Below are positions 47,047 to 55,674 of a DNA stretch of 64,000 nt, piece by piece. The notes under the pieces are model-generated. The model was not told the DNA's origin and ran no database searches. It saw only the letters and a program-made list of their open reading frames with translations. The position numbers and the translations under genes are program-made. The DNA is from Novosphingobium marinum (GTDB lineage: Bacteria > Pseudomonadota > Alphaproteobacteria > Sphingomonadales > Sphingomonadaceae): the NCBI RefSeq assembly GCF_013408095.1, contig NZ_JACBZF010000006.1, forward strand, positions 1-64,000. The letters run 5' to 3'. Position 1 is the first letter of the stretch; each line of letters opens with the position of its first letter.

Positions 47047-47119
47047 CTGCCGCCGTCGGAGCAATCATCATTGGACATGTTATTGCCCATTGTTGCTCCA
47101 CGACAGGCCAAACCCACGA

Positions 47120-47171
47120 GGCTCCCGCCCTCGGACCTGTGCAGCCGGTCCGCTTCGCTAACAATGTCCTT
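47120..47171 (-). pseudogene. Remnant of a CBS-domain gene
   Basis: On the minus strand this piece encodes DIVSEADRLHRSEGGSL. The same stretch in the intact CBS-BON gene (55488-55539) encodes GIVSEGDLLRRTEDGSH. Over the 52 bases only about eight differ, which is far beyond chance. The frame before and after is not CBS-like. It is a scrap of a paralogous gene. Confidence 0.65.
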
Positions 47172-47194
47172 AATTGACCGACACATCGACACAT

Positions 47195-47217
47195 CGCCAT
47201 ATAGGAGTTATATGGCG
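47195..47217. other. Hairpin with a Shine-Dalgarno in its loop
   Basis: CGCCATATA pairs with TATATGGCG around the loop GGAGT. The loop with the preceding A forms AGGAG, and an ATG at 47212 lies in the right arm, so the ribosome site and start codon of a 15-codon frame (47212-47259) would be closed inside the stem. It could also simply be the end of the N-ATPase transcript. Confidence 0.4.
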
Positions 47218-47391
47218 CATCGATCGGCCACTAATCAATGCATGGAGAGAAGGCGGTGACGGTTCCTTTATCGTGATGGGGGAATCAGTTTGCCACTTCA
47301 CTTTCCTGCCCCGCAGGGCAAAGGGCAGACGTCAAATGGACGATCGTGTTCAACGTGCTCTCTGCGGTTGCAACGCTCCCGGCAGTACACA

Positions 47392-47811
47392 TCAGTTTGA
47401 AACCCGCGTCCATTTCTGGTTCTTGCAACCGACATGCCCGAACATACATCCATGAACCTGGAGGGTGTCGGCGCTGATCGGTTTCAATTCCCCGCCGACC
47501 GTTCTGTCGAGATCGGGAACCAGAACTTTCCCGCGCCATTTGTTCCGGCCGTACCGATCGAACTCGCGGAAAAGATTGATGCCTATGAGCACGTCGGTTC
47601 CGGCTTTCGCTGCGTCGGCCTTCGCTTTCTCGTTTGCATAAACAACGACGCCGCAAAGCTTCGTGCCGCATTCCTCGATCCGGACACGAACACTTCCGGA
47701 CGGGTTAGCCCAAACACCCATGATAGCCTCATTCGGCGCTCCGGTTTGCCGAGCATGTGCCGCATTCGATGCAAAGATGAGGGCCGCGCCCATGATGACC
47801 AAACGAATCAT
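47392..47811 (-). CDS. DUF2147 family periplasmic protein
   Basis: A 139-aa protein with a signal peptide (MIRLVIMGAALIFASNAAHA). The family motif is clear: IMGVWANPSGSVRVRIEECGTKLCGVVVY, then INLFREFDRYGRNKWRGKVLVPD, and the end HGCMFGHVGCKNQKWTRV. Members are found in stress and fatty-acid-related clusters; function unknown. It faces the end of the N-ATPase operon. Confidence 0.82.
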   Translation of the reverse strand: MIRLVIMGAALIFASNAAHARQTGAPNEAIMGVWANPSGSVRVRIEECGTKLCGVVVYANEKAKADAAKAGTDVLIGINLFREFDRYGRNKWRGKVLVPDLDRTVGGELKPISADTLQVHGCMFGHVGCKNQKWTRVSN

Positions 47812-48117
47812 AGCCTCTCCTTCTTACACCAAAAGAGAACCGGGCATACTAGGTCTGATGAACGAACATCGTCAGGCGGCTCATACACTCTCACGTTGGC
47901 GACGACCTTGTCCTCGTTCTGACGCACCGCTTCTGGAGCGACAATGGAGCGTGTTCGTGGAAACTCTTTGCGGCTTCCCCCGGCTCGGTAGTCGATAAAG
48001 TCAAGGCCTGTTCTGCCGAGCGGACTGTAATCTGGGGAGCCATCGCGCGTCCATGATGCTGAGGCGGCCTCCTTTCTTTGATGGCTACCGTCCTTAGGCC
48101 GAAAGTGGGAGCAAGAT

Positions 48118-48429
48118 ATGAGGCAAGGTCACAAGCACGCGTCCGACAGACGGGGATGGCGGATGCCGATCGTCTTCCTCGGTTTTGCAGCGATTGCGGG
48201 GTATTTCCTGCTTACCGAGCATAGGGTTCACGCGCTCAGCATACTTCCCTGGGCTTTGCTCTTGCTGGCCTGCCCGCTGCTCCACATGTTCATGCACGGT
48301 GGACACGGAGGTCATGGCGGCCAAGGTGGTGATGATGATGATCAGCGCACCAGCAACAACGGCGCGAATCCGGTCCGCGATCGCCACAGCGGACACAAGG
48401 TCACCGATTCCAGCGCCCGTCGCCGATAA
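48118..48429 (+). CDS. Small membrane protein of the DUF2933 type
   Basis: A 103-aa protein with two close hydrophobic segments (MPIVFLGFAAIAGYFLLTEH and ILPWALLLLACPLLHMFMH). A glycine- and histidine-rich tail (HGGHGGHGGQGG, DDDD) follows, as in DUF2933, which often sits near copper and other metal genes. It starts 18 bp before the next gene's start region, so it is probably cotranscribed with it. Confidence 0.72.
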   Translation: MRQGHKHASDRRGWRMPIVFLGFAAIAGYFLLTEHRVHALSILPWALLLLACPLLHMFMHGGHGGHGGQGGDDDDQRTSNNGANPVRDRHSGHKVTDSSARRR

Positions 48430-48446
48430 CTCCGGAGAAACCTGCC

Positions 48447-49136
48447 ATGCATAGCGACGCATCCGCCGCCTATGGACTTTGGGGTCTGGTGATCCTCAAC
48501 TCCGCGATCTTCATTTTCTTCGCGTTCAGCTTCTTCAAACCGCAAACCAAGCGCGATTGGCGATCATTCAGCGCTTTCAGTGCTTTTCTCGTCGCACTTT
48601 TCGCGGAGATGTACGGCTTCCCGCTGACCATCTATCTGCTCTCGGGCTGGCTCCAGAGCAACTATCCGCAGGTGGACTGGTTCTCGCACGACGCCGGCCA
48701 TCTGCTCGAGGAGTTGTTCGGATGGCAAGCCAACCCTCACTTCGGGCCCTTTCATATCCTGAGCTTCATCCTGATCGGCAGTGGCTTCTGGATGATATCG
48801 AGCGGTTGGGCACGGCTTTACCGGGCCCAGAAGCAAGAGAAGCTCGCAACTGAAGGTATCTATTCCTACGTCCGGCATCCACAATATGACGGCTTCATCC
48901 TCGTCATGCTCGGCTTCCTGTTCCAATGGCCGACTGTCCTAACGCTGGCGATGTTCCCGGTCCTGGTTGTCATGTATGTGCGTCTCGCCCGGAGCGAGGA
49001 GCGCGAGGCGCTCGCCGCTTTCGGCCAGGATTATCGAGCCTACATAGCGCGCGTCCCGGGTTTTATTCCCAAGCTGTCGCGCTCGCGGTCAGGTGATCCA
49101 AATCTGGCCAAAAGCCGACCGCGCCGCCCATTCTAA
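48447..49136 (+). CDS. Isoprenylcysteine carboxyl methyltransferase-like integral membrane protein
   Basis: A 229-aa protein with five or so helices. The C-terminal half carries the family motif GIYSYVRHPQYDGFILVMLGFL, RLARSEEREALAAFGQDYRAYIARVPGFIP, which fits the SAM- and lipid-binding parts of ICMT/PEMT-like enzymes. In bacteria the substrates are unknown. It follows the DUF2933 gene in the same direction; such a pair is often close to metal genes. Confidence 0.82.
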   Translation: MHSDASAAYGLWGLVILNSAIFIFFAFSFFKPQTKRDWRSFSAFSAFLVALFAEMYGFPLTIYLLSGWLQSNYPQVDWFSHDAGHLLEELFGWQANPHFGPFHILSFILIGSGFWMISSGWARLYRAQKQEKLATEGIYSYVRHPQYDGFILVMLGFLFQWPTVLTLAMFPVLVVMYVRLARSEEREALAAFGQDYRAYIARVPGFIPKLSRSRSGDPNLAKSRPRRPF

Positions 49137-49177
49137 AACGGCCCAGGACGAAGCCCTAGTAGAGATGTCAGATCGAT

Positions 49178-49372
49178 ATGAGCAAGAACAAGCAGGACAG
49201 ATCTGCGCCCGGCTACGCCGAGAAACTCCATGCGCTTGAGATCGGGCTCAGCGCGTTGCAACGCCAGGTGATCGCCGGTGGCCGCAAGCTGCTGATCACT
49301 CTGGAAGGGCGCGATGCAGCCGGCAAGGATGGCACGATCAAGCGCATCGTCAAGCATCTGAGTCCTCGCCTC
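49178..49372 (+). pseudogene. 5' stub of a polyphosphate kinase 2 gene
   Basis: The frame begins MSKNKQDRSAPGYAEKLHAL and has LQRQVIAGGRKLLITLEGRDAAGKDGTIKRIVKHLSPR. This is the N-terminus and Walker-A part (GRDAAGKDG) of PPK2. After HLSPR the family sequence (VVALPKPS-like) is lost and the frame runs out into the end of enolase. It is only 65 residues of a roughly 270-residue enzyme. Confidence 0.75.
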
Positions 49373-49437
49373 AAGGCGATCGAGCTTCGCGGGCATCATC
49401 AGGGCGCAGCAATGGCAATCCAGACGCCTGGCGGCGC

Positions 49438-50715
49438 TCATGCGACAAATGGCGATGAGAAGATGGCTTCGCCGCCGAGTTGGTGTTCGATTTCCAGCAA
49501 GCGATTGTACTTGGCGAGACGTTCACCTCGACACGGCGCTCCGCCCTTGAACTGACCACCGGTCATCGCGACGGCAAAATCTGCGATAAAGTCGTCTTCT
49601 GTCTCGCCGGAGCGATGGGAGAATTTGTAGCGCAGTCCAGCTCGCCGACACAGTTCGATCGCCGCCACCGTTTCGGTCACCGTGCCGATCTGGTTGGGCT
49701 TGATCAAAACAGCGTTCGTGGCTTTGTCATCAATGCCCCGCTGGATGAAACGCGAATTGGTGACATACAGGTCATCGCCGACGATCTGGATGTGGTCTCC
49801 CATCGCCAGGGTCTGCTTTACAAAGGCGGGCCAGTCCTGTTCGCCGAAACCATCCTCGATCGACACGATCGGAAATGCGGCGATCCAGTCAGTGTAGACG
49901 GCCAGAAGTTCGTCACTGGTCATATGCGCTCTGCCAAGCCCGGGCAGAACATAACCGCCGTCCTTGACGAAGGAGGTCGCTGCGGGATCCAGCGCGATGG
50001 CAATTTGACGGCCTGGTTCATAGCCTGCCACCTCAATTGCACGGACGATCAGCTCGAGCGCTTGACGCTCGTCTTTCAGATGGGGCGCGAACCCGCCTTC
50101 ATCACCAACCCCCACACCCAGACCCTTCTCTTCCAGAAGCTCCCTCAGGACATGATAGGTTTCCGAACCATAGCGCAGCGCTTCGCCGTATGTCGGGGCA
50201 CCATGCGGTACGATCATGAACTCCTGCATCTGGAGCCCATTGGCGGCATGCTTGCCGCCATTGATAATGTTCATCATGGGGACCGGGAGACGCCGGGCGG
50301 TGGAACCCCCGAGGTACTGGTAGAGCGGCAATCCCATCGCCTGAGCAGCGGCCCGAGCGACCGCCAGCGAAACGCCTAGAACGGCGTTTGCGCCGAGCCG
50401 CGCCTTGTTCTCGGTTCCGTCGAGTTCACACATCAACCGATCAATTTCCGGCTGCCGGACAACATCCACACCGATGAGGGCGCCCGCGATTTCGCGTTCG
50501 ACATTTGCGACCGCCTTCAGGACCCCGCGACCGGCATACCGCGCCGCATCGCCGTCGCGAAGCTCGTGGGCCTCGAACTGGCCAGTCGATGCTCCCGAGG
50601 GCACCGACGCGCTTGCGGCGATACCGCCCTCCAGACGGACTGTCACCTTGACCGTGGGCCAACCGCGCGAATCAAGACTCTCCTGCGCCGACAGAGCAGC
50701 AATGGTTCGCCTCAT
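49438..50715 (-). CDS. eno: Enolase (phosphopyruvate hydratase)
   Basis: Interconverts 2-phosphoglycerate and phosphoenolpyruvate. The 425-aa protein has the standard N-terminal domain (RRTIAALSAQESLDSRGWPTVKV, SVPSGASTGQFEAHELRDGD), the metal ligands in LYQYLGGSTARRLPVPMMNIINGGKHA, EDGFGEQDW and QIVGDDLYVTN, the KPNQIGTVTET lysine loop and the SHRSGETEDDFIADFAVA loop. It ends CRGERLAKYNRLLEIEHQLG. Full length, so it is probably functional. As the cell must have a main enolase, this is likely a second copy. Confidence 0.93.
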   Translation of the reverse strand: MRRTIAALSAQESLDSRGWPTVKVTVRLEGGIAASASVPSGASTGQFEAHELRDGDAARYAGRGVLKAVANVEREIAGALIGVDVVRQPEIDRLMCELDGTENKARLGANAVLGVSLAVARAAAQAMGLPLYQYLGGSTARRLPVPMMNIINGGKHAANGLQMQEFMIVPHGAPTYGEALRYGSETYHVLRELLEEKGLGVGVGDEGGFAPHLKDERQALELIVRAIEVAGYEPGRQIAIALDPAATSFVKDGGYVLPGLGRAHMTSDELLAVYTDWIAAFPIVSIEDGFGEQDWPAFVKQTLAMGDHIQIVGDDLYVTNSRFIQRGIDDKATNAVLIKPNQIGTVTETVAAIELCRRAGLRYKFSHRSGETEDDFIADFAVAMTGGQFKGGAPCRGERLAKYNRLLEIEHQLGGEAIFSSPFVA

Positions 50716-51225
50716 TCGATGTCTCCTCGTCCAGCAAACAAATTCAATGGCCGCGGCCTTCGGCGATCGGCCTACTCAGCCTTTGTCCTGCGATCTTTCA
50801 ACCGTCCGGCAGCGGCACGGCCCCAGCACATTCCGAAAGTCGTCCGCCGACCGATCCGCGTCCAAATTGCGCCACCGTCTTCGTAACGTCTTTCATCATT
50901 GCTCGTATCGACAAAGAGACGTCGCAGCGGGCCGATCCTTACCAGAACGCCCTCCCAAATCGCTTGCGAGCGCACCGAACTCCGCGTCTGAATGACGAGT
51001 CTGGCAGCAGCATGGAAATCCGTTGGCCGAGTTTCCCGGGGGACCCGCACCACGCGGTACTGTAAGATCGGGTGCTGCCCTGCGTCCCTTCCGGGACATA
51101 CTGATAGTCTGTCTTTGGCCGGCGCGGCCGCAAGAGCGGTCATTGGTTCGCTGTCGTAAATCACGTCGCGGCAGATAGTCGGCAACAGGGTTTATATCAG
51201 GCGTGAGTGCACAAGGAGCGCAGCG
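50716..51225. other. Divergent intergenic region between eno and ppsA
   Basis: About 510 bp without a convincing gene. It holds promoters of both genes; no operator could be named. Confidence 0.4.
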
Positions 51226-53649
51226 ATGACGGAAAAACGCATAGCCTGGTTTGAGTCCCTGAACGTGGGCGACGTTCCCATCGTCGGCGGCAAGAACGCC
51301 TCGCTTGGCGAGATGGTACGCACACTCGAGGAAAAGGGCGTGCGTGTGCCGGGCGGCTTCGCGACGACCGCCGCGGCCTTTCGTGAATATGTGGCTGCCA
51401 ACCAAATCGAGCCGGATCTGCGTGCCAGCATTGCGGCATTGCAAAGCGAAAAGGCCTCGTTGCATGAAACGGGTGAAACAATCCGCCGGCATTTTCTCGA
51501 CGGAGAATTCCCGGAGGCGATCGCCACAGAAATCCGGGACGCATATCGCGAGCTTTCCCGCCGCAGCGGCCAGGACGAGATCAGTGTTGCTGTGCGCTCT
51601 AGCGCAACTGCTGAAGACTTGCCCCAGGCGAGCTTCGCCGGTCAGCAGGAAACCTTTCTCAATGTGCGCGGTGAGCGCGCGCTGCTCGACGCCTGCCGGC
51701 GGTGCTACGCCTCGCTGTTTACCGACCGGGCGATCAGCTACCGTGAAACCCAGGGGTTCGATCATCTGGAAGTCGCGCTGTCGATCGGCGTCCAGCGGAT
51801 GGTACGCTCCGACCTGGCAGGCTCGGGAGTCATGTTTTCGATCGATACGGAAACCGGATTTCCCGGCGTCGCCGTGATCAGCGCCGCATGGGGTCTTGGC
51901 GAAACCGTCGTGCAGGGCGCGGTCGATCCCGACAAATATCTCGTCTTCAAGCCCTTGCTCGACGACCGGCGCTACACCCCGATCATCGAGAAGACGCTCG
52001 GCGCCAAAGAGACCAAGATGATCTACGCGACCGGCGGGAGCGAGCGCACGACGACGGTTGCAACCACCCAGAAGGAGCGCCAGGCCTTCGTTCTCAGCGA
52101 AGCGGAAATTCTGGAGCTCGGCCGATGGGCCGCGACGATCGAGGAACACTACGGCCGGCCGATGGACATGGAATGGGCCAAGGACGGAGAGACCGGCGAA
52201 CTCTACATGGTTCAGGCGCGGCCCGAGACGGTGCAGTCGTCCCGGCAAACCGGCCAAATCAAGAGCTACCGCCTGAAGACGAAGGGAAAGCCGATCATCA
52301 CCGGCTCGGCGATCGGTGAAGCGATTGCCTCAGGTCAAGTCTGCGCCATTCGCAGCGCCGCCGACATCGACACCTTCCGCGACGGAGCCATCCTCGTGAC
52401 CGGCATGACGGACCCCGACTGGGTCCCGATCATGAAGAAGGCCGCCGGAATCATCACCGATCATGGCGGCACGACCAGCCACGCCGCCATCGTCAGCCGC
52501 GAACTGGGAGTGCCCGCCATCGTCGGCACGGGCCGCGGCACCGAACTGCTGCTTGACGGGCAGGAAATCACGCTTTCCTGCGCGGAAGGTGATCGGGGCG
52601 TGGTCTACGAAGGCATCCTGGAATTCGAGTCATCGCAGGTGGATGTTTCCGACCTGCCCGAAACCCGAACCGCGATGATGGTGAATATCGCCAGCCCTGC
52701 CGCCGCATTCCGCTGGTGGCGCCTGCCTGCGCGCGGAGTTGGCCTTGCGCGGATGGAGTTCATCATCAACAATCTGATCAAGATCCATCCGATGGCGCTG
52801 ATCCATCCCGACCACGTGACCGATCCAGCGGCGCGGCGAGAGATCCGCCAGCGCACGCGCGGCTACGATGACCCAGTGGACTTCTTCGTCGAGACGCTCG
52901 CGCTGGGAATTGCCAAGCTCGCAGCGCCCTACCACCCGCACCCCGTGATCGTTCGCTTGAGCGACTTCAAATCCAATGAATATGCCCACCTCCTCGGCGG
53001 CAGCGTTTTCGAACCGGAAGAGGAAAATCCGATGCTCGGATGGCGCGGTGCTTCGCGCTACTACGACGCGCGCTATCGCGAGGGTTTTGCACTGGAATGC
53101 CGTGCGCTGAAGACGGTGCGCGAAAGGATCGGTCTCGAGAACGTTGTCGTCATGGTGCCATTCTGCCGCACGCTCGAGGAGGCTGATCGCGTGCTTGCCG
53201 TGATGAAAGAGAACGGACTCGAGCGGGGCCGGGACGGCCTCGAAATCTACATGATGTGCGAGATTCCCGCCAACGTCTTCCTTGCCGAAGAGTTCGCGCA
53301 GCGCTTCGACGGATTTTCGATTGGTTCCAATGACCTCACGCAACTCGTGCTCGGGGTCGATCGGGACTCGGGCGATCTCGCCGCCCTGTTCGATGAGCGC
53401 AATGAAGCGGTAAAGCGTGCGATTCGCGAAGCCATCGTCCAGGCGCACGCCGCCGGCATCAAGATCGGGATCTGCGGCCAGGCCCCCAGCAACTATCCCG
53501 AATACGCCGCTTTTCTGGTTGAAGAAGGCATCGATTCGATCTCGCTCAACCCCGACAGCTTTGTCTCTACGCTTCGCAACGTTGCCCAAGTCGAGCAGAG
53601 TTTGAAGACCGCGCCGCGAGCAACCTCCGAGCCGGATGCTTCTCGATGA
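51226..53649 (+). CDS. ppsA: Phosphoenolpyruvate synthase
   Basis: Converts pyruvate, ATP and water to PEP, AMP and phosphate. The 807-aa protein has the N-terminal ATP-grasp domain (VPIVGGKNASLGEMVRTLEEKG, AVRSSATAEDLPQASFAGQQETFLN), the swivelling phosphohistidine domain (GGTTSHAAIVSRELGVPAIVGTG) and the TIM-barrel part. NIASP, RMEFIINNLIKIHP, GSNDLTQLVLGVDRDSG and the catalytic cysteine loop GICGQAPSNYPEYAAFL are all in order. Complete and full length. The stop overlaps the next gene as ATGA, so the two products are made together. Confidence 0.93.
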   Translation: MTEKRIAWFESLNVGDVPIVGGKNASLGEMVRTLEEKGVRVPGGFATTAAAFREYVAANQIEPDLRASIAALQSEKASLHETGETIRRHFLDGEFPEAIATEIRDAYRELSRRSGQDEISVAVRSSATAEDLPQASFAGQQETFLNVRGERALLDACRRCYASLFTDRAISYRETQGFDHLEVALSIGVQRMVRSDLAGSGVMFSIDTETGFPGVAVISAAWGLGETVVQGAVDPDKYLVFKPLLDDRRYTPIIEKTLGAKETKMIYATGGSERTTTVATTQKERQAFVLSEAEILELGRWAATIEEHYGRPMDMEWAKDGETGELYMVQARPETVQSSRQTGQIKSYRLKTKGKPIITGSAIGEAIASGQVCAIRSAADIDTFRDGAILVTGMTDPDWVPIMKKAAGIITDHGGTTSHAAIVSRELGVPAIVGTGRGTELLLDGQEITLSCAEGDRGVVYEGILEFESSQVDVSDLPETRTAMMVNIASPAAAFRWWRLPARGVGLARMEFIINNLIKIHPMALIHPDHVTDPAARREIRQRTRGYDDPVDFFVETLALGIAKLAAPYHPHPVIVRLSDFKSNEYAHLLGGSVFEPEEENPMLGWRGASRYYDARYREGFALECRALKTVRERIGLENVVVMVPFCRTLEEADRVLAVMKENGLERGRDGLEIYMMCEIPANVFLAEEFAQRFDGFSIGSNDLTQLVLGVDRDSGDLAALFDERNEAVKRAIREAIVQAHAAGIKIGICGQAPSNYPEYAAFLVEEGIDSISLNPDSFVSTLRNVAQVEQSLKTAPRATSEPDASR

Positions 53650-54653
53650 AGGTCGTCGTGTTCGAGACGGAAGAGTGGGAGCACCAGGCGTGTCTGAGGC
53701 TTGAACCCGAGCACGAGGTCGAATGCACTCGCCAGCGCCTCGACCCGCAAACCGCCACCCTCTTCACGTCGGCAGAAGTCGTAAGCACCTTCGTGAACTC
53801 ACAGCTCGGCGCCGACGTACTGACCCAGTTCCCCCGTCTCAAGCTGATCGCAACCCGGTCTACCGGATACGATCATGTCGATTTGGACTGGTGCAAGGCG
53901 CACGGTGTCGCGGTCGCGAACGTACCCGACTATGGCGATTCGACCGTGGCGGAGCATGCCTTCGCCCTGCTCCTGGCCGTCGCCCGCAATCTGGTCGAGG
54001 CGGTGGAGCGCACACGCCGCGGCGACTTCTCGCAAGCCGGGCTGCGCGGCTTCGAACTGCGTGGCAAGACGCTCGGCGTCATCGGAACCGGACGAATAGG
54101 CCGCCGCGCGATCGAGATCGCTGGCGGGTTCGGCATGAATGTCGTGGCCTACGATCTCTATCCGGATGAAGACGCGGCAACACAATTCGGGTTTCGCTAT
54201 GCCGATTTAGATGAAGTTCTCGCAGATGCGGATGTAATCACGCTCCACGTACCGGCAACGCCGGGAACCGCGAGTCTAATTTCCGACCGTGAATTCGACC
54301 TGATGAAGCCCGGCGCACTCCTGATCAACACTGCGCGGGGCAACGTTGTCGATGTGCCTGCGCTGGTACGAGCTCTGGCGGACGGCAAGGTTCGGGCGGC
54401 GGGACTTGACGTATTGCCACAGGAGCCTCTCGTGCGCGAGGAGGCGCAGATTTTTCGGGGAGCGTCGAGCGATGGCTACGACCTCAAGGCGCTCGTCGCC
54501 AATCACGTCTTGCTGCGGTTCCCGAACGTGATTGTGACGCCCCATAATGCCTATAATACGCAAAGCGCCGTTCGGCGGATCATCGAAACCACCGTGGAGA
54601 ATATCGAGGCGTTCGGGCGCGGCGAGCCGCGTAATCTGGTTGGGGAACGGTAA
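53646..54653 (+). CDS. D-2-hydroxyacid dehydrogenase (D-lactate dehydrogenase-like)
   Basis: A 335-aa NAD-dependent enzyme. The NAD motif is TLGVIGTGRIGRRAIEIAGGFGMNVVAYD. The catalytic Arg is in INTARGNVVD, Glu in the VRAAGLDVLPQEP region and His in VIVTPHNAYNT. It resembles D-lactate dehydrogenases (LdhA type) more than glycerate or formate enzymes, though the exact 2-keto acid is not certain. Translationally coupled with PEP synthase, which uses pyruvate. A fermentative role in lactate production fits the context. Confidence 0.87.
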   Translation: MKVVVFETEEWEHQACLRLEPEHEVECTRQRLDPQTATLFTSAEVVSTFVNSQLGADVLTQFPRLKLIATRSTGYDHVDLDWCKAHGVAVANVPDYGDSTVAEHAFALLLAVARNLVEAVERTRRGDFSQAGLRGFELRGKTLGVIGTGRIGRRAIEIAGGFGMNVVAYDLYPDEDAATQFGFRYADLDEVLADADVITLHVPATPGTASLISDREFDLMKPGALLINTARGNVVDVPALVRALADGKVRAAGLDVLPQEPLVREEAQIFRGASSDGYDLKALVANHVLLRFPNVIVTPHNAYNTQSAVRRIIETTVENIEAFGRGEPRNLVGER

Positions 54654-54960
54654 AGTTCAGACCTTCTCCAGTGCACAGAGCCAGCAGCCAAGTCCGCTAC
54701 GGGCCCTTACCGCGCCCCTGATCGGCGCCCGGATGGATTCGGGCCGGCGAACACCGCCGTCGGAACATCAAACTTTTGCTCGCTTCGGTCATGCTCCGGG
54801 ACCTAGCATCACGGCATAACGCTAGTGTCGGCACCGGGCTCAGATATCCCTGATCAACCCCCTGCGATGGTGCGCGTTAAGGGCATCCGGCATGAACCGC
54901 TGCCCCAATGGAGCGATCCACCATTTTTGCCCTTGCCCGCGTCGTGTTCAGGCAGAGGCT
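54654..54960. other. Intergenic region between converging genes
   Basis: About 300 bp with no gene and no strong hairpin recognised. Confidence 0.4.
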
Positions 54961-55674
54961 TCAGGCGACCCAGCCATAAGCCCCCCAGGCATAGGGAGGC
55001 ATTGATTCGACGCTCAGTTCCAGACCCTTTACGCCCGGGACATTCTCGGCTGCGACCCGGAGCGCGTCCACTTGATCCTGCGAATCCACAAGGCCCCAGA
55101 TACGCACGGTCCCGTCTGCGACAATCACGCTGATACCGTAGGACGGGGCCCAGTCCGCTTGCTCGAGTTCCTTGAGAAGCTGTTCGCGGATTGTCTCGTC
55201 TGCGACTGACACGGAGGGAGACGCCATGTCTTTGCCCGCGGCCAGACCGCGTATAAGATCGGCGCGACTGACAATGCCGACTACTTTGTCCTCGCGCATG
55301 ACCGGAACACGCTTGATCCTCTGGGTTTCCAGCAGGTGTGCCACTTCGCTGCTCAGGGAATCCTCCGTGACGGTAACTACTCCGGGCGTCATCACGTCTG
55401 CGGCGAAACGCCCGCGTGCCTTCACATAATCCGCCGCGCTTGCCCCCCTTTTGGAGAAATGTCTCAACCACCAGGAACCGTGCGGATGGCTACCGTCCTC
55501 GGTCCTGCGCAGCAGGTCCCCTTCGCTAACAATGCCCCTGAGCTCGCCGTTCGTATCGATCACCGGCACGGCACTGATATGCCGCTCAAGAAGGAGCCGG
55601 GCAACCTCCGGGATCGGTGTCTCAGGCGTAACCGAAATGACCGAGGGTGTCATAATGTGTTTCATCTTCATCAT
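54961..55674 (-). CDS. Double-CBS protein with C-terminal BON domain
   Basis: A 237-aa cytoplasmic protein. CBS 1 is in MTPSVISVTPETPIPEVARLLLE and ISAVPVIDTNGELRGIVSEGDLL; CBS 2 is in VMTPGVVTVTEDSLSSEV and RIKRVPVMREDKVVGIVSRADLI. A BON domain of about 70 residues ends it (IREQLLKELEQADWAPSYGISVIVADGTVRIWGLVDSQDQ). CBS pairs bind adenine nucleotides, which points to energy sensing. Coupled to the GAPDH gene by ATGA overlap. The remnant at 47120-47171 is from a close paralogue. Confidence 0.88.
   Translation of the reverse strand: MMKMKHIMTPSVISVTPETPIPEVARLLLERHISAVPVIDTNGELRGIVSEGDLLRRTEDGSHPHGSWWLRHFSKRGASAADYVKARGRFAADVMTPGVVTVTEDSLSSEVAHLLETQRIKRVPVMREDKVVGIVSRADLIRGLAAGKDMASPSVSVADETIREQLLKELEQADWAPSYGISVIVADGTVRIWGLVDSQDQVDALRVAAENVPGVKGLELSVESMPPYAWGAYGWVA

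Noticed and set aside
48079..48093. Fifteen-base match GATGGCTACCGTCCT to the CBS-BON gene region
   Set aside because: Too short and without coding-sense continuation, unlike the 52-base match at 47120-47171.
50896..52257. 453-aa minus-strand frame opposite ppsA
   Set aside because: Mirror of ppsA codons; ppsA has all motifs in order and this frame has none.
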